This document shows, one piece after another, positions 1-11,154 of a stretch of DNA of 64,000 nucleotides (position 1 is the stretch's first letter; each line of letters begins with the position of its first letter). The notes under the pieces were generated by a model that ran no database searches, was not told the origin of the DNA, and saw nothing but the letters and a program-made list of their open reading frames with translations. The stretch is taken from assembly GCA_022453515.1 (NCBI GenBank), contig JAJNNY010000062.1, positions 141,842 through 205,841 on the forward strand, written 5' to 3'. Origin of the DNA: Astrocystis sublimbata. Its lineage: Eukaryota; Ascomycota; Sordariomycetes; Xylariales; Xylariaceae. A program made the translations under genes and the position numbers.

Positions 1-1088
1 ACAGGGACAGCAAAGCCCGTTGCCACACCGTGGTCTGGTTGTTTGCTAGATGCGCGGACAGCAACTGGCCTCACACATGATCAAGATATGACGATTGCTT
101 CGGCGATAATACCCTTCGAGCGATCGGCTCCCAGCCATTGGTAGGCCGTTTCTGCTGAATGCAGTGTTACCATTACACATGGATTTCATGGCAGGTAGCT
201 AGGTACTCATAGGTAGCCACCCAATTATGCGCAGGATAATGTTGGATCAAGAGAGATGCTTCGACGACATCAGACACAATATGGACGGCCATGTCTGATA
301 ATGCTGATGCCTTACTACTACTTAGTCGGCGGCATCGCCATCTGTGCATAAAATGCCAGGTACGAGCTGAGACTTTCCCAGGGCGCAAAGAATAATAAGG
401 CCGTGATTCGCCGGACTGTGATGAAGATGATAACCCCCATATGAAGTGCTTGAAGGTTGGACTACGAAATGACAGGTGGAACTGAAGCTTTACAAATTAC
501 AGTGAAATAGCTGCTGCCATCAGTGAGCTAGCTCACATGCGATGCGAAAAATAGGGCTGGGGTACGGGCTTGCGCTAGGCCTCAAGAGGAAGCATTGTGC
601 GCCCTAGTGCCAATGGGAGATTCGTCGGGGCAGTTGATGCCTGCGAAATGCTTAAATCCGAACCGCACAATACAATTAGACGGCCTACTATACCACCCTA
701 CACCGTGGGCTTTTAGTGACATTTAATCTTCTCACCACGCGCCTGCGTCATCGTTCAAGACTCAGGACCTCATCCACTGACTCGTTTCGCAGAGCATCCA
801 AATATTTTTGAGTTTTATAGGTATTCAGATCTACCTATGCGCGGATTGATGCACGATGCGCTCCGAATGCATCGCTTACACGGTCGTGCTGGCCGGTCCA
901 ACTTTTGTCCATGGGCTTCTTATGACAGGGCTATATAAACACAGGCGCATGTATCGTGACATGAAACAGCAACTCCAGTGTTGAAACGTAAACTCGAAAA
1001 CACACGTACCGTGAAGCTTGAACAACATCTACACCAAATATCGCACCCCACCGTTTGTCCCGAGTATAGAAAAGACGGCTCTTCAATC
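1..1088. other. Left-edge stretch without a recognisable gene
   Basis: I find no supported coding region, RNA gene or repeat here. Open frames are short, carry no family motif and lack convincing splice signals. The last 150 bases contain a TATA-like string near 934 and form the probable promoter and 5' leader of the dehydrogenase that starts at 1089. Confidence 0.6.
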
Positions 1089-2164
1089 ATGGCTGATGAA
1101 TCTGGTCCCAGTCTCTGGGATCAAGTCTCCCAAGTCTGGCCGCCCAAGCCCGGCTTCACCGAGAAAGACTTGCCCTCATTGCGCGAGAAGGTATGCCATT
1201 CTCATCTTCGGACTGTATATACCATCTCCCATGCAGTGCACATAACTAACGAATCTACCAGGTGTACATCGTCACAGGTGCCAACACCGGAGTAGGAAAA
1301 GAGCTAGCGCGCATGCTCTATTCCAAAGATGCCACCGTCTACATCGCAGCGCGATCAGAAGCAAAAGCCGCCGCCGCCATAGAAGACATCAAAAAGATAG
1401 CCCCAGGCTCTCAAGGCGCATTAGTCTTCCTCCAACTTGACCTCGCAGACCTAACCATCATCAAAGCCTCTGCGCAATCCTTCCTCTCCAAAGAATCCAA
1501 GCTGCACGTCCTCTTCAACAACGCAGGCATCATGAAGCCGGGCCCAGACGCCCTCAAGACCCCCCAGGGCTACGAGACGCAGCTGGGCGTGAACAACATC
1601 GGCACCTTCATGTTCACCAAACTCCTCACCCCCACCCTCATCGCAACCGCAAAGACCGAAGCCCCCGGCGCCGTCCGCGTCGTGTGGGTGAGCTCGTCCG
1701 CCGCAGGCGCCCCCGCAGTGCCGAAAGGCGGCGTGCCGCTCGACAACCTCGACTACCACAAGGAGATGGGGTATTTCGCAAAATACTGCATCAGCAAGGC
1801 AGGGAACTACCTGCACGGCAGCGAGTACGCCAAGCGCCACCAGGCCGACGGCGTCGTCAGCGTCTCGCTCAACCCCGGCAACCTCGGCACCGATCTCTGG
1901 CGGCAGCAGCCGGTGCTGATCAGGAAATTCATGGGGTGGTTTGTGCTGCACGCCCCTGCCAGCGGGGCGTATACGGAGCTCTTTGCGGGCCTGGCGCCGG
2001 AGGTTTCGATGGAGAGGACGGGCGCGTGGATTGTGCCGTTTGGCAGGTTTATGGGTATTAGGAAGGATCTGAAGGAGGCGACGAGGACACAGACGGAGGG
2101 GGGGACGGGGGTTGCTGAGAGGTTTTGGGAATGGACGGAGGCGCAGATTGAGCCTTTTCTTTGA
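1089..2164 (+). CDS. Short-chain dehydrogenase/reductase (classical SDR, WW-oxidoreductase/retinol dehydrogenase-like)
   Basis: Two exons, 1089-1190 and 1262-2164, are split by a 71-nt GT-AG intron with a CTAAC branch site; together they encode 334 residues. An NAD(P)-binding Rossmann fold starts at about residue 35 with the glycine motif TGANTGVG (39-46). It is followed by NNAG at 120-123, a serine cluster near 178-180 and the catalytic pair YCISK (Tyr209, Lys213). The family oxidises or reduces alcohols, ketones or aldehydes with NAD(P)H. The substrate cannot be read from the sequence. The N-terminal 34 residues (PPKPGFTEKDLPSL) match fungal members that carry a short tail before the fold. 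No membrane segment or signal peptide is evident. It lies 9 kb from the biosynthetic cluster, with unrelated genes between, so membership is unlikely. The start ATG is the last one in frame before the splice site. Confidence 0.88.
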
Positions 2165-4042
2165 ATGGGGAATTGGGGATGTTGTGTTTCTGTTGGTTTT
2201 GAATATATCTATACCCTAGTACGTAACTAATCACATTCAATCCGTGCAGTATGATGGAAGTATGTTCCTCTCGCGGCGCGATTTCAACATGATGTCACGG
2301 ACTTTCTATATCGGGTTTTCAGATTGGGAGCATCGTGTCGGCTCTCATGCGCTTGTGGTAGATGGCAGCGTCTCGCAATCGGCGGCGCAACATCTTCCGA
2401 GCTAGGCAACTGAACAGATGGTATTATATGATGCTCGAACTGTGGATGGCTCGTTACTTAGGTCAGACTTGTCATTCCCGTTTTCTTGGTTCTTTCAACT
2501 TTTGTCATATTTACAGTCATAGGCTGCAATTTTTGAACTTGCGATTTCACTGTCAAGCAGCTAGACGCCATGGTGCTTGAGAGACATTGACCCCATTTGC
2601 GACTACTTCGATCGCTTGATGATAATTACCTTGAAGTGCTCGGTGACAAGTACCACACATTGAATCATTATCTTTACTGCACACTCCAGTCCAGTGTGAT
2701 GACCTTGGCTTTGACGGGCAGCTCAGGTGGCTGGGTGTCGTATTCATGAGGCCTATGTTTTTGCTCCGTCCGACGAGGTCAGCATGGCTTCATTTGAGCG
2801 TACCTCTCTATACTTGTCAGATACTCGGACTCTAAAAGTAGATGTAATTACTCTAATCGATGAAAACGCGCATTCAAGTCTGTTTTGACACAATTAGAGC
2901 TGATGCGACGCTTTGTTAAGTTTTTTTTTGTTTCTTTTTGCACAGTTATATGTATCTAAATAGGTTTTCCAGTACTCCTTATCAGGCAAGAGTGTAACAA
3001 CATAACAACAGATATGTGTCCAGAACGATACCCAGTTAGTCTCTTAAGGGTTGAGGGACTTGAAAATAATTAACTTCAATTGTTCTAGGCTCATTCACAG
3101 AAGATTTCGCAATCGATTCATTCCCCGTTTAATGTTGGGCCACTTTGACGTCGATATGGTAACTTTACTGTGGCTATGGACTTCGAATGAGCAGCTTATG
3201 GTGTGTTCGTATTAGGAGTCAACATACGTAAATTGACCCCAACCTCACCTTGACGAAATGGGTAATGATGCAGCCATTGCGTATCGCCGACATGTTTCGC
3301 AAACCGAGATATATCCTGCCTCTATGTTCATCGATCAATTGTTATGATTGGCGAGTCCGCATCTGTCAGCTTAGATCGTCCTCTTTAGTGACACGTTCAT
3401 AACTCATATCTACACATAGTATATGTGTTGCACCAATTATCTCGATGCTACACCTGTTGAATTTTTTTTTTTTTAAAATAGACTCGTGAAGTGGAATGAC
3501 AGATGGCAGTTGACGCGACGTCGTCTCGCGCGCCGTTGTGACCAAACTATCTAGGTTTCAAAAGTTACATGAATCCCCTTTCCGTCTTACAGCAAGCCCA
3601 TTCAATTGCAAACTTAACAACTACCTATCAGTGTTTGACTATCGCAATAATTTTGCAAGTATTTGACATACTGCTGACTCAGCCGAATTTCCTATTGGAT
3701 AAGCTATTTGGTGTTGTGTTCATTACTACGTATAAATCATCACGGAATAGCTATGAGCCGAAGGGTTGTCAGTAGATGTCCAAGACCAAGTATTAACATA
3801 TCTTTAAACCGTTCAACATTCTTACATGTCTGAATGAGTTCATGCTAAAGCCTCCGATATTCGACATGAAGTCCATTCAAGGTTTCAAGGCACCAGCGGT
3901 CTATTGGTTGTGGTAGAGGTAGAGATCGATGCGACGTTGCGGAGTAGGGCTGACAAGGAGGGGAGCCCTATGGCGATGTCAGATGCGATGGAATATACGA
4001 TCTAGGCAGCTGGGATTCGAGTGGCACAGCATAACCGATCAT

Positions 4043-4058
4043 GATTCCACGTGGAATC
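4043..4058. repeat. 16-bp perfect palindrome with an E-box core
   Basis: GATTCCACGTGGAATC reads the same on both strands and is centred on CACGTG, the core site of bHLH factors. It directly abuts the tandem repeat. No gene starts within 1 kb, so a regulatory role is only a possibility. Confidence 0.5.
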
Positions 4059-4112
4059 CTGCCACGCCGGTTCCAATTCCTGCCACGCCGGTTTCCTGCC
4101 ACGCCGGTTTCC
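4058..4112. repeat. Three-copy minisatellite, unit TCCTGCCACGCCGGTTTCC-like
   Basis: Three near-identical units of 17-20 bases, each containing CCTGCCACGCCGGTT, start at about 4058, 4078 and 4095. The first carries extra bases after the shared core. It is non-coding as far as I can tell. Confidence 0.75.
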
Positions 4113-5089
4113 TTAGTACCTAGTATCGCAGCGCCCATCCATCATGGTAGTCCTTATATAATCAATTTAAGTACCGCACCTTAGCCTCTATGCAATCCTG
4201 CTGCGTTTCCTGCTGATCGCCTATGCACGATGCCATTCCTTCAGAACGGCGCCAATCAGGTCTGCTGTGCCAGTAATGGCAATGTTTGGTTCTTTGTTAG
4301 CCGGCCCTTGTTAATATGCATTATGGACGCTCATGCGATCCTAGAAGGACGATACGAAAGCCGCTGCTGGCCTCCGCTTCTGAGGTTATCATAGTACACC
4401 GTCAAACAGCAACCTTTTGTGACTCATCACTTATTTACATGAGGTGTATCATTCTACTCCATGCTACGATACTGAGAGTTTCCTAGATCATGTGTGGCTC
4501 GCAAGATACGATTGATCTTTAAATATGTGCCTGAAAGTGACGTTGCGAAGCCAGCGCACTTATCACGACACCCTGGACATGGACAAGATTCGCGACGTAG
4601 CAGGGATTGGCAATCACAACGCTCCGACGTAGGTTCTTTTGATTGTAATCATAACTATCGGTGTGGTCATGCATTGATTGATAACACAAGTCAATCGCTT
4701 GTGCGAACGAGTCATTGGCCAACCTATCTTCATGAAGTGAATGACGGGTGGGCACGCAGTCTTCGAGATCACATCATCAACATAGTGCCCTACCATAAGA
4801 ATCAATAGTCGCGATCGCATCAGACGAATTGCGAATGCTAATCCAACTGTCTGGATTTGCAAGATTTAAGTCACAAGAATAGTCAAGGTTGCAATTGCAT
4901 ATTTTATGTTCAGAAAGTAAATTGCTCATTCTCATTAGATATTATCAAGGCTAGCAAAATATCATGAGCATCTTGCAAAGACTAAATTTATACAATAGAA
5001 TCGTGGTATAAAGACCCTGGCTTTTGTCATTAACTTCTCAACGCCTCCCCAATGCTGTTTTGTCGACTAAATAGAGGTATTGACCCCGT

Positions 5090-5938
5090 TTACTCAGTGG
5101 CGTCAGGGTGCAGCTTGACCTCCATATCACGGCCCAGGTGGAGCTGGTCGAACAGGGTCTTGCCGGTGGAGTTGTAGCCCTTGACGTAGGTCTCGCCGAA
5201 CTGCTGGACGAAGGTGTTGTAGGTGCCGTCGGGCTTGGTGGCGGCGATGTGGGTGAAGGTCTCGATGCTGCCTCGGAAGAGGTAGTCGTTGGGGTACTCC
5301 TCGAGGATGGAGTTGTACTCCTTTTCGGGGATGGCCGGGTTGCGAGGGCCGGGGAATTCGAAACCGACGGATTCGAAGATGAACTTGGCTAGGGGGTTCT
5401 TGTACTTGACAATGCTCTCCTCGGTCTGCAGGGCAATGCCGTCGAAGAGCTTCTCCAGACGAGCGTCGCTCCACTTCTTCTCGGCGCAGCTGTCGCCCTT
5501 GATGAAGTCCTTGACGAACTTGACGGCGGCGTTACCGCTGTCAACCTCGAAGCGCTCCTCGGGTGTGACGAAAGGCGAGTTCTCGCGCACTGCGGCACAC
5601 TTCGTTAGCAACAGTCATCGCTAAATTGTGGGGTTTCAAGTGGTTAACATACTGTCCCAGCCCAAGTCGTGGAGCAGAGTGCCAACAGCGTGGAACTCGA
5701 GGTCGATATCGGCCTTGAGGGTCTCGTTGGCGTCAAGGGCAGCGGCGCCAAAGAGCCATGTGCGGTACAAGTGCTTGACGAGGTAGGGCTGCTTCTCTTG
5801 GAACACCTCGATGAGCTCACGGGCCTCACGAACGAGGGGGGTGTCGACGACGTTGGTACCGGCGACGGTGGTCATGGGGTACTTGTTGGCGAATTTGGCG
5901 GCCGCGACACCGGCGAAAGCAAGAGCAGAGACCTTCAT
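5090..5938 (-). CDS. HD-domain protein, cyanamide hydratase/DDI2-like
   Basis: Minus-strand gene with exons 5653-5938 and 5090-5589 and a 63-nt intron (GTATGT...CAG). The spliced protein has 261 residues, close to the family's roughly 225-250. Metal-ligand positions of the HD fold are visible: His56 in KHLYRTWLFG, and His90-Asp91 in TLLHDLGWD. Family members such as fungal Cah and yeast Ddi2/3 hydrate cyanamide to urea using a zinc ion; the real substrate here may differ. Residues 1-16 (MKVSALAFAGVAAAKF) resemble a signal peptide, unusual for cytosolic cyanamide hydratases, so secretion or compartment targeting is possible. The start is the only ATG upstream of the conserved region. No functionally linked neighbour is visible. 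Confidence 0.82.
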
Positions 5939-8672
5939 CTTGACAGTTTGTTTCTGATCTTTTCCTGTTAAAGAATGACTAACAGATTATTGGATTTGTT
6001 GGATGAGGAAGTGATAGATAGAACAAGTGTGACTAGCAAAAAAAACACAGAATACAACAGGACGGATCCAGCCCTTTTTATCTACCGATTCCCTCGGTTC
6101 CTACTGTTGTACGCCGCACATGGGCATGATGTATGCCGCGCGGGGATGGAATCCTTCCCAACGCCACTGGAAGTAAGCGTGAGGTTGCGATTGCAAGGCT
6201 GCCCCCCCTGCACGTGGCAGCATTGACGCAAGGCTTAGTAGTCATCTCAGCTGACGCTGCATATCTTATTCGTTCAGCTGGGCCAATTTGTCAACTTGGC
6301 ATTGTCGATGACTATCTTAGATTTGTGTTTTATTGTGGAGGAAGGGGTTTTGGCAAGGGACTATTCTCTCGAGGCTCGGCATCCCCAGTTGAGCCCTGCA
6401 AAGTAACTCATCTTTCAGGCACCATACAGTACAAACGACTGTGTAAATGCCACTTTGATTCTCCGTCCTGCGCACGTTCGGCATGCAGGATCACTATCCT
6501 GCCACACTTTCGGCACCTGGTTAATACACTGTGTGCGAATTTCGCTACCGTAGTTGATGATTCTATGTACGAAGCAATGCCGGGCATTGGCATCTGCTCA
6601 AATGCTACACCAGCTACCTGGGTATGTGAGTAGTACTCGTACTCCGTAGACTCCGTCACAATGCCGACTAATATGGCCAATTGCTGGTATTGGTCAATCA
6701 GCTCTTGGTATCGCACTCAGTGAAGTCCTTCGCTAACGGAACTGGGTTGCGTAGGATTTCAAGTCGCTGGAGGTGTTGCAGTGCATCACTCTTCCGTAAG
6801 TATGTTCGCTACGTCGCTGAACGCTTGCAACAGGTTTTGGGTAACATTTAGCGTCACACTTATTGCTAGGGCTCCAAATAGGAGTCCTAGTGTATCCTTC
6901 ATGCTAGCACTGATGCTGGCTCTTTGCAAAGCAACCAACCAAGTGCGAAATTCGCATACCTTTTCACGCGTCGGATTATCTGGAACGGTCAAAACATACA
7001 TGTCTACTGTATTATTGTAAGAGCATTGAGAAGAGTGTGTAACATGCTAATATATTGCTACCGTCGAACACCTTCCTAAAAGGTGTGTTAACTGCTGGAA
7101 AGGAAATGAATTGCATGCAAGCAGGTAAGCCTACCTACTAAATTTAGACCCTCCAGCGCGATATCAGCTCTAAGTAACGAAGAATCACCAACTACGTAAC
7201 TCGCACGGATAGTGGGTGAACATAATTGACTCATACCTCCAACTTGCGACGTGCGGTCTGCTTACGTTTGGTGGCTCAAGACCTAGGCAAACAGAATAAT
7301 ATCTCGCGATGAATACTGTCGGTTTGTAAGAACTGTAGATTATACCCATAGCTTGGTACTGCACCCAAGCACTGCACGATCCTACACTAGCATATGTACG
7401 AACCGAGGAAAGGGCCAGTAAAGTCACTGCGCTCTCTGGTGCTAGGATGGCCTGGGGCAAGCTCGCCAAGTGCCTATGTTGGCCCTAAATTCGACGGGGC
7501 AGAATGGGGTATCACTAGATGGCGTGGATGGATCATCCCCTGAGTCTTCCATCCCCGGGATAGGGGGTCTCGGGGGCTTGCATCAACAACCGTTATCTTG
7601 ACCGAATTCGGTCGAATCCAGAACAGTTCCTTGACCGAGGTAGTTCTTAAGAGTCTCGCTTAAGTCTGCCACCCGTCCAAGCCTCTGTAACCCAGATGCT
7701 GACTAAACTATCAAAACTGTCAAGATCACATTATCCTTCGTTATTGACTGGGTATACTATAAGCATGCCGAGGTGCTTGCAAGCTGTACACCGCCGACCG
7801 CTATGCTTAGTGTTCATGGCCACCACAATTTGAAGACTTTGTGGATTCCAGCTTACCAACGGCTTTAACGGTTGGGGCCGTCACAGCCGTTGCCGTCCTA
7901 CCTACCTACTCCGTATTGTTCTAGCGTGCGACAGGCGTGTTCGTATCCTCAGGCTTCACATACTCTGTACTAGTAGATTTATCATTGCCAGTTATAGCTG
8001 ACACTATACTAGCTAGCGCCGGCGAAGTTAGTACATTGCAGAGGACGCCAGCAAGCTGTCATGGCTGGGGCAGATGTTGGGGCCGGTTCAGCTGGCTCGC
8101 TATCTGCTCGCCAAGCACGAGCCAAACCCTTAGCATTTTGACACTACGTCGGTGGCGTACTTCACGCTGCTTGGTACTCAGTAGTATGAGCGCATTACGT
8201 TATCTTTCATCAATGGCGAGATGAAAGGCTTGTGCCGCATCTTCCATAAGGCTTGTGCCGCTTGTGCCTCAATTCTGCATTCTATGTAGTATTGACATGA
8301 TTTACATGGTTTGGGTCAGATTCGAGCGAGATCTCTCAATTGCCAGCATGCCTCGGGTGTTCGGTCCTCAATAGGGCAGAACAGGGTTAAGCTTAAGCTT
8401 TGTGGTTCGATCACGCCCTTGGATATAATGGCATGGGCATAAGGCCATACTACTCAATCAGGCAGGTATATCAGCATGGGTATGAACTGTAATCAAATGA
8501 CATTAATCATCCTATATCTACCGAATACATCAAATTCATTGGAGAATCTTGAGTCCAGCAGTGAATTGGGCGTGTTGCAGTGATCTACCCCCCTGTGTTC
8601 CCCGAGGTTACTCGGCACCGACCGGTGAGTCCGTCCCGGTGTAAAGCATCAACTGCCGGTGTCTATCGGCGT
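5939..8672. other. Intergenic region with one decayed coding relic
   Basis: Apart from the relic at about 8041-8240, I see no supported gene. A 166-codon open frame at 6133-6633 has no recognisable motif and irregular codon use. The first 200 bases upstream of 5938 should hold the promoter of the HD-domain gene. Confidence 0.55.
8041..8240 (+). pseudogene. Degenerate coding relic with two in-frame TAG codons
   Basis: One forward frame has strongly coding-like composition: GC-rich third positions and coherent segments such as GPVQLARYLLAKHEPNP, SVAYFTLLG and ERITLSFINGEMKG. It is interrupted by two TAG codons, near 8130 and 8190. Both could derive from CAG by one C-to-T change in a CpA context, the preferred RIP context. 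A possible 3' splice site (TTGCAG) lies at the left end. I do not recognise the parent family and could not extend the frame convincingly in either direction. Confidence 0.4.
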
Positions 8673-9449
8673 CTATGCATGTTCTGTCTTGATGGAGTAA
8701 CTTAATCCAACGACATCCGTCTTGTTCACAGGATCCTCTATCAGCGTGTGGCCAAACCATTTCTTGACGCGTTCCCTCAAAATCTCGTAGCCTGCACCGA
8801 TGCGCAACACCTTCATGTCCACCACGTCCAGAATTGTTCCCGACCGTTGGTACCGGTGATACCGCTGCAGTCCATAGTCGACGACTAGATCTGCAGCGTC
8901 GTATACCTTCGGCTCGATGTCTTCCACGCGTAGCTTCTGCCCTGTGCCGGTGATGTTGGCACTGCTGCCAATCATCAATTGGCCATCCTCGTCGTTCAAA
9001 TGGCCCAATTCCCGCAGGAATGGACTCTCGCCTATGTTCATGCCTAGGGTTGTGGTGCCATCCGCCGTTGTCTTGGTGATGCGGGCTATGTTTTCAGGGG
9101 AGAGGTGAGCAAGCCGCGGGTGGTCCAAAGGTACGGAGGGCGCGACTGTGTTCAGTGTCTGGTCCATGTCCTGTGTCAGGACGCGGATCATCTCAACTTT
9201 TTCGGGCGGAAGCACGTTGAGTTCCTTGAACGCCCTGAACGTGCCGATAACGCCGAGCGTGTGGCCCTTCTCCCGCTCTTTCGTTATGAATGTTCGCTCG
9301 ATACCCTCGTTTGAGGCTGACATGAAGCCGTAGCCCAGATCTGTGGGGATAATAATGACGCCACCAGCTTTCAGGCACTCGAAAGCCTCGCGCGCGTCGC
9401 GTTTGTAGTCGGGCAAGACCCCAGGGGCCGGGATAACGCGTGGTGCCAT
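8673..9449 (-). CDS. YrdC/Sua5-like protein (threonylcarbamoyl-AMP synthase domain)
   Basis: A single exon of 258 residues. The YrdC fold begins near residue 12. Signature elements are GGVIIIPTDLGYGF (about 29-42), the region that binds L-threonine/ATP in Sua5 and YrdC, and IGSSANITG (about 161-169), the conserved SSAN-type loop. Canonical Sua5 makes threonylcarbamoyl-AMP for tRNA t6A37. The protein ends shortly after the YrdC domain and lacks the C-terminal Sua5 domain, so it is more likely one of the stand-alone fungal YrdC/YciO paralogues than housekeeping Sua5. Substitution of the usual PTETVYG-type motif by PTDLGYG suggests a divergent substrate. It lies next to the biosynthetic cluster, 1.7 kb from the transporter, but no biochemical link is evident. 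Confidence 0.85.
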   Translation of the reverse strand: MAPRVIPAPGVLPDYKRDAREAFECLKAGGVIIIPTDLGYGFMSASNEGIERTFITKEREKGHTLGVIGTFRAFKELNVLPPEKVEMIRVLTQDMDQTLNTVAPSVPLDHPRLAHLSPENIARITKTTADGTTTLGMNIGESPFLRELGHLNDEDGQLMIGSSANITGTGQKLRVEDIEPKVYDAADLVVDYGLQRYHRYQRSGTILDVVDMKVLRIGAGYEILRERVKKWFGHTLIEDPVNKTDVVGLSYSIKTEHA

Positions 9450-10351
9450 GATGGTGATGTTTATTGATTATGCAGATGTAGAATGAGGTGCTTGTCTGAC
9501 GAGCGCAATCTGTAAAAGGGAATGCACTCACCTTAAAAGCGCAATGCAAAAGTGCAGACGAGCTTCATACTTACTTACTACCCGAGCCGGCTCCGATGGA
9601 GGAGTCGACCGGCTTACTTGGAGCCTAGTATGCGACGATACCTGCCGGCCGGAGAGCACGAGGCAACATTCGGGCACGGGATTCCAAGCCCGAGACATCA
9701 CGGTTTATGGATATGGCACAGCAGCGAATGACTAATATGCACTAGATCCTACATAGTGCATTTGGATTTGCATTGTGCTTCCACGTTTATCGATAGCTTA
9801 CTAGATGGCGAAAAACAACGTTAGGTTAACTTCCTTGCTCGTAGGAAGTTGCATACAGTTTTGAGGTTCGCAAAATTGCATCGACTTCCTCATAACTGTT
9901 CATTCCTGGCTTTCCAACATATGCGATGCTGATGCTACAAGTTGCTAACCCCTACAACCCTTGTCGTCGTGGACATTGTCGCGTACTCGTAATTCTTACC
10001 TTGCGCGAATTATCAATTGAAACCGATCTTACAACCTCGGCGTGAAACGTCATTCCCGCTGATTAGCTATGTGTTGTTCATACTTACTATGAGTGCTGCA
10101 ATGTTTTGATGTCTAATATGTACACACTAAGCCGGTGACGAGGACAGAGTATCATCGCTGAGCTCATCACAAGAATATCTCGTAATACTGTAGCGATAAC
10201 ATCTGTTATGTGAGTGATTGGTTCGCGACCGTTACAATAGGAGTGGGCTGCCGTAATCTCAATCGCGACTTCGGCTCTATGCTCATATATGCAGGGGCCG
10301 GGCAGAAAGCTGGGCAAAAAAACGCCTCCCAAGCCTCCTTATCACGGGCCG

Positions 10352-10367
10352 AGGCGGAATTCCGCCT
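10352..10367. promoter_or_regulatory. Palindromic CGG-N4-CCG, candidate Zn2Cys6 site
   Basis: The 16 bases AGGCGGAATTCCGCCT are a perfect palindrome with inverted CGG triplets spaced by four bases, the kind of site bound by dimeric Zn2Cys6 proteins. It is about 790 bases upstream of the MFS start codon. A chance or non-regulatory palindrome is equally possible. Confidence 0.3.
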
Positions 10368-11053
10368 ATCACGGAACCTGGTTGTTTTGACGTTGATCAT
10401 CACCAAATCCGGGCTCTACCAAGGCCCAGTCATGGAATTTGTCCCGAACCAAAACGGCAAAGCTGTGGCACCAACATGACAATTACACCCCCTGCACACT
10501 GCGCTTAGAGCATTGTTATACTTTGTTCTGCTGCATATACAAATATCTCTGTTACCCCTCGCTCCTCGCACGCCGACCACCGAGGAGCGATTCGCGTGCC
10601 GAGCGCCACATTCATCATTCTGCACAAGGCACTTTGCGACATTAGGCTTGAGATCAGGTCCCTACATGCAGGACGTGCGAGAAACGTGCCACATAAGTAG
10701 GTACCTAGGCTCGCCATTCCGATCAGATCATCAGCCACAGTCGCACTCCCATGGCACAGATAGCAGGCACGGATTCTCACAAAGGCCATGAGTCCCCATG
10801 AGAGCCCGCTGTTTTCTGTAATTGGCTCTATCGACGAAGGCGGATCTACGCGCGCAATTCCAGATCTGCGCGGTGTCAGATCTCTGGGAGGATTGTCTGC
10901 AACCTCGCGACGGAGGGTCGGAGGGTCGCTGCTCACGAAACATAGTAATCTGCTGTAATCACACAACATGAAAAGTGCCCTTGTCTCGAATTTGCTTCAT
11001 CTGTCCATGTGTAGTTATTCCTACCCTTCATCGTTTCACCGCCTTCACGTATC

Positions 11054-11062
11054 ACCGTCCGG
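11054..11062 (+). promoter_or_regulatory. ACCGTCCGG element in the MFS promoter
   Basis: ACCGTCCGG occurs 93 bases before the MFS start. The identical string is at 31683-31691 in the dehydratase/FAS beta promoter, and ACGGTCCGG is at 23704-23712 in the FAS alpha/citrate synthase promoter. Recurrence across the cluster suggests a shared regulator site; this rests on inspection only. Confidence 0.35.
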
Positions 11063-11154
11063 CTTTGGCGCAACGAATCTAATCACATGCTTGTTGCTAC
11101 TTACCCCAACCTCCATCGCATGGATTGAGTCGCATCGTGAAAATTAATTGGACA

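Larger units (their letters stand above)
2165..5089. other. Gene-poor intergenic stretch
   Basis: About 2.9 kb with no supported gene. It is moderately AT-rich, with only short unlinked open frames that lack motifs. It contains a 16-bp palindrome (4043-4058) and a small tandem repeat (4058-4112), listed separately. Confidence 0.6.
9450..11154. other. Intergenic region upstream of the cluster transporter
   Basis: No supported gene in 1.7 kb. It separates the YrdC-like gene (minus) from the MFS gene (plus), which are divergently transcribed. It contains a CGG-N4-CCG palindrome (10352-10367) and an ACCGTCCGG string 93 bases before the MFS start codon, both plausible regulator targets. Confidence 0.6.

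Noticed and set aside
1451..1951. Antisense 166-codon open frame over the SDR gene
   Set aside because: It is a shadow of the GC-rich SDR exon; the sense strand has the complete catalytic set.
6133..6633. 166-codon open frame in the gap between the HD and YrdC genes
   Set aside because: It has no recognisable domain, irregular codon use, no splice partners and no promoter features.
11125..11154. Ten-codon N-terminal extension of the MFS protein from a TTG
   Set aside because: There is no ATG there. The first in-frame ATG is at 11155 with A at -3.
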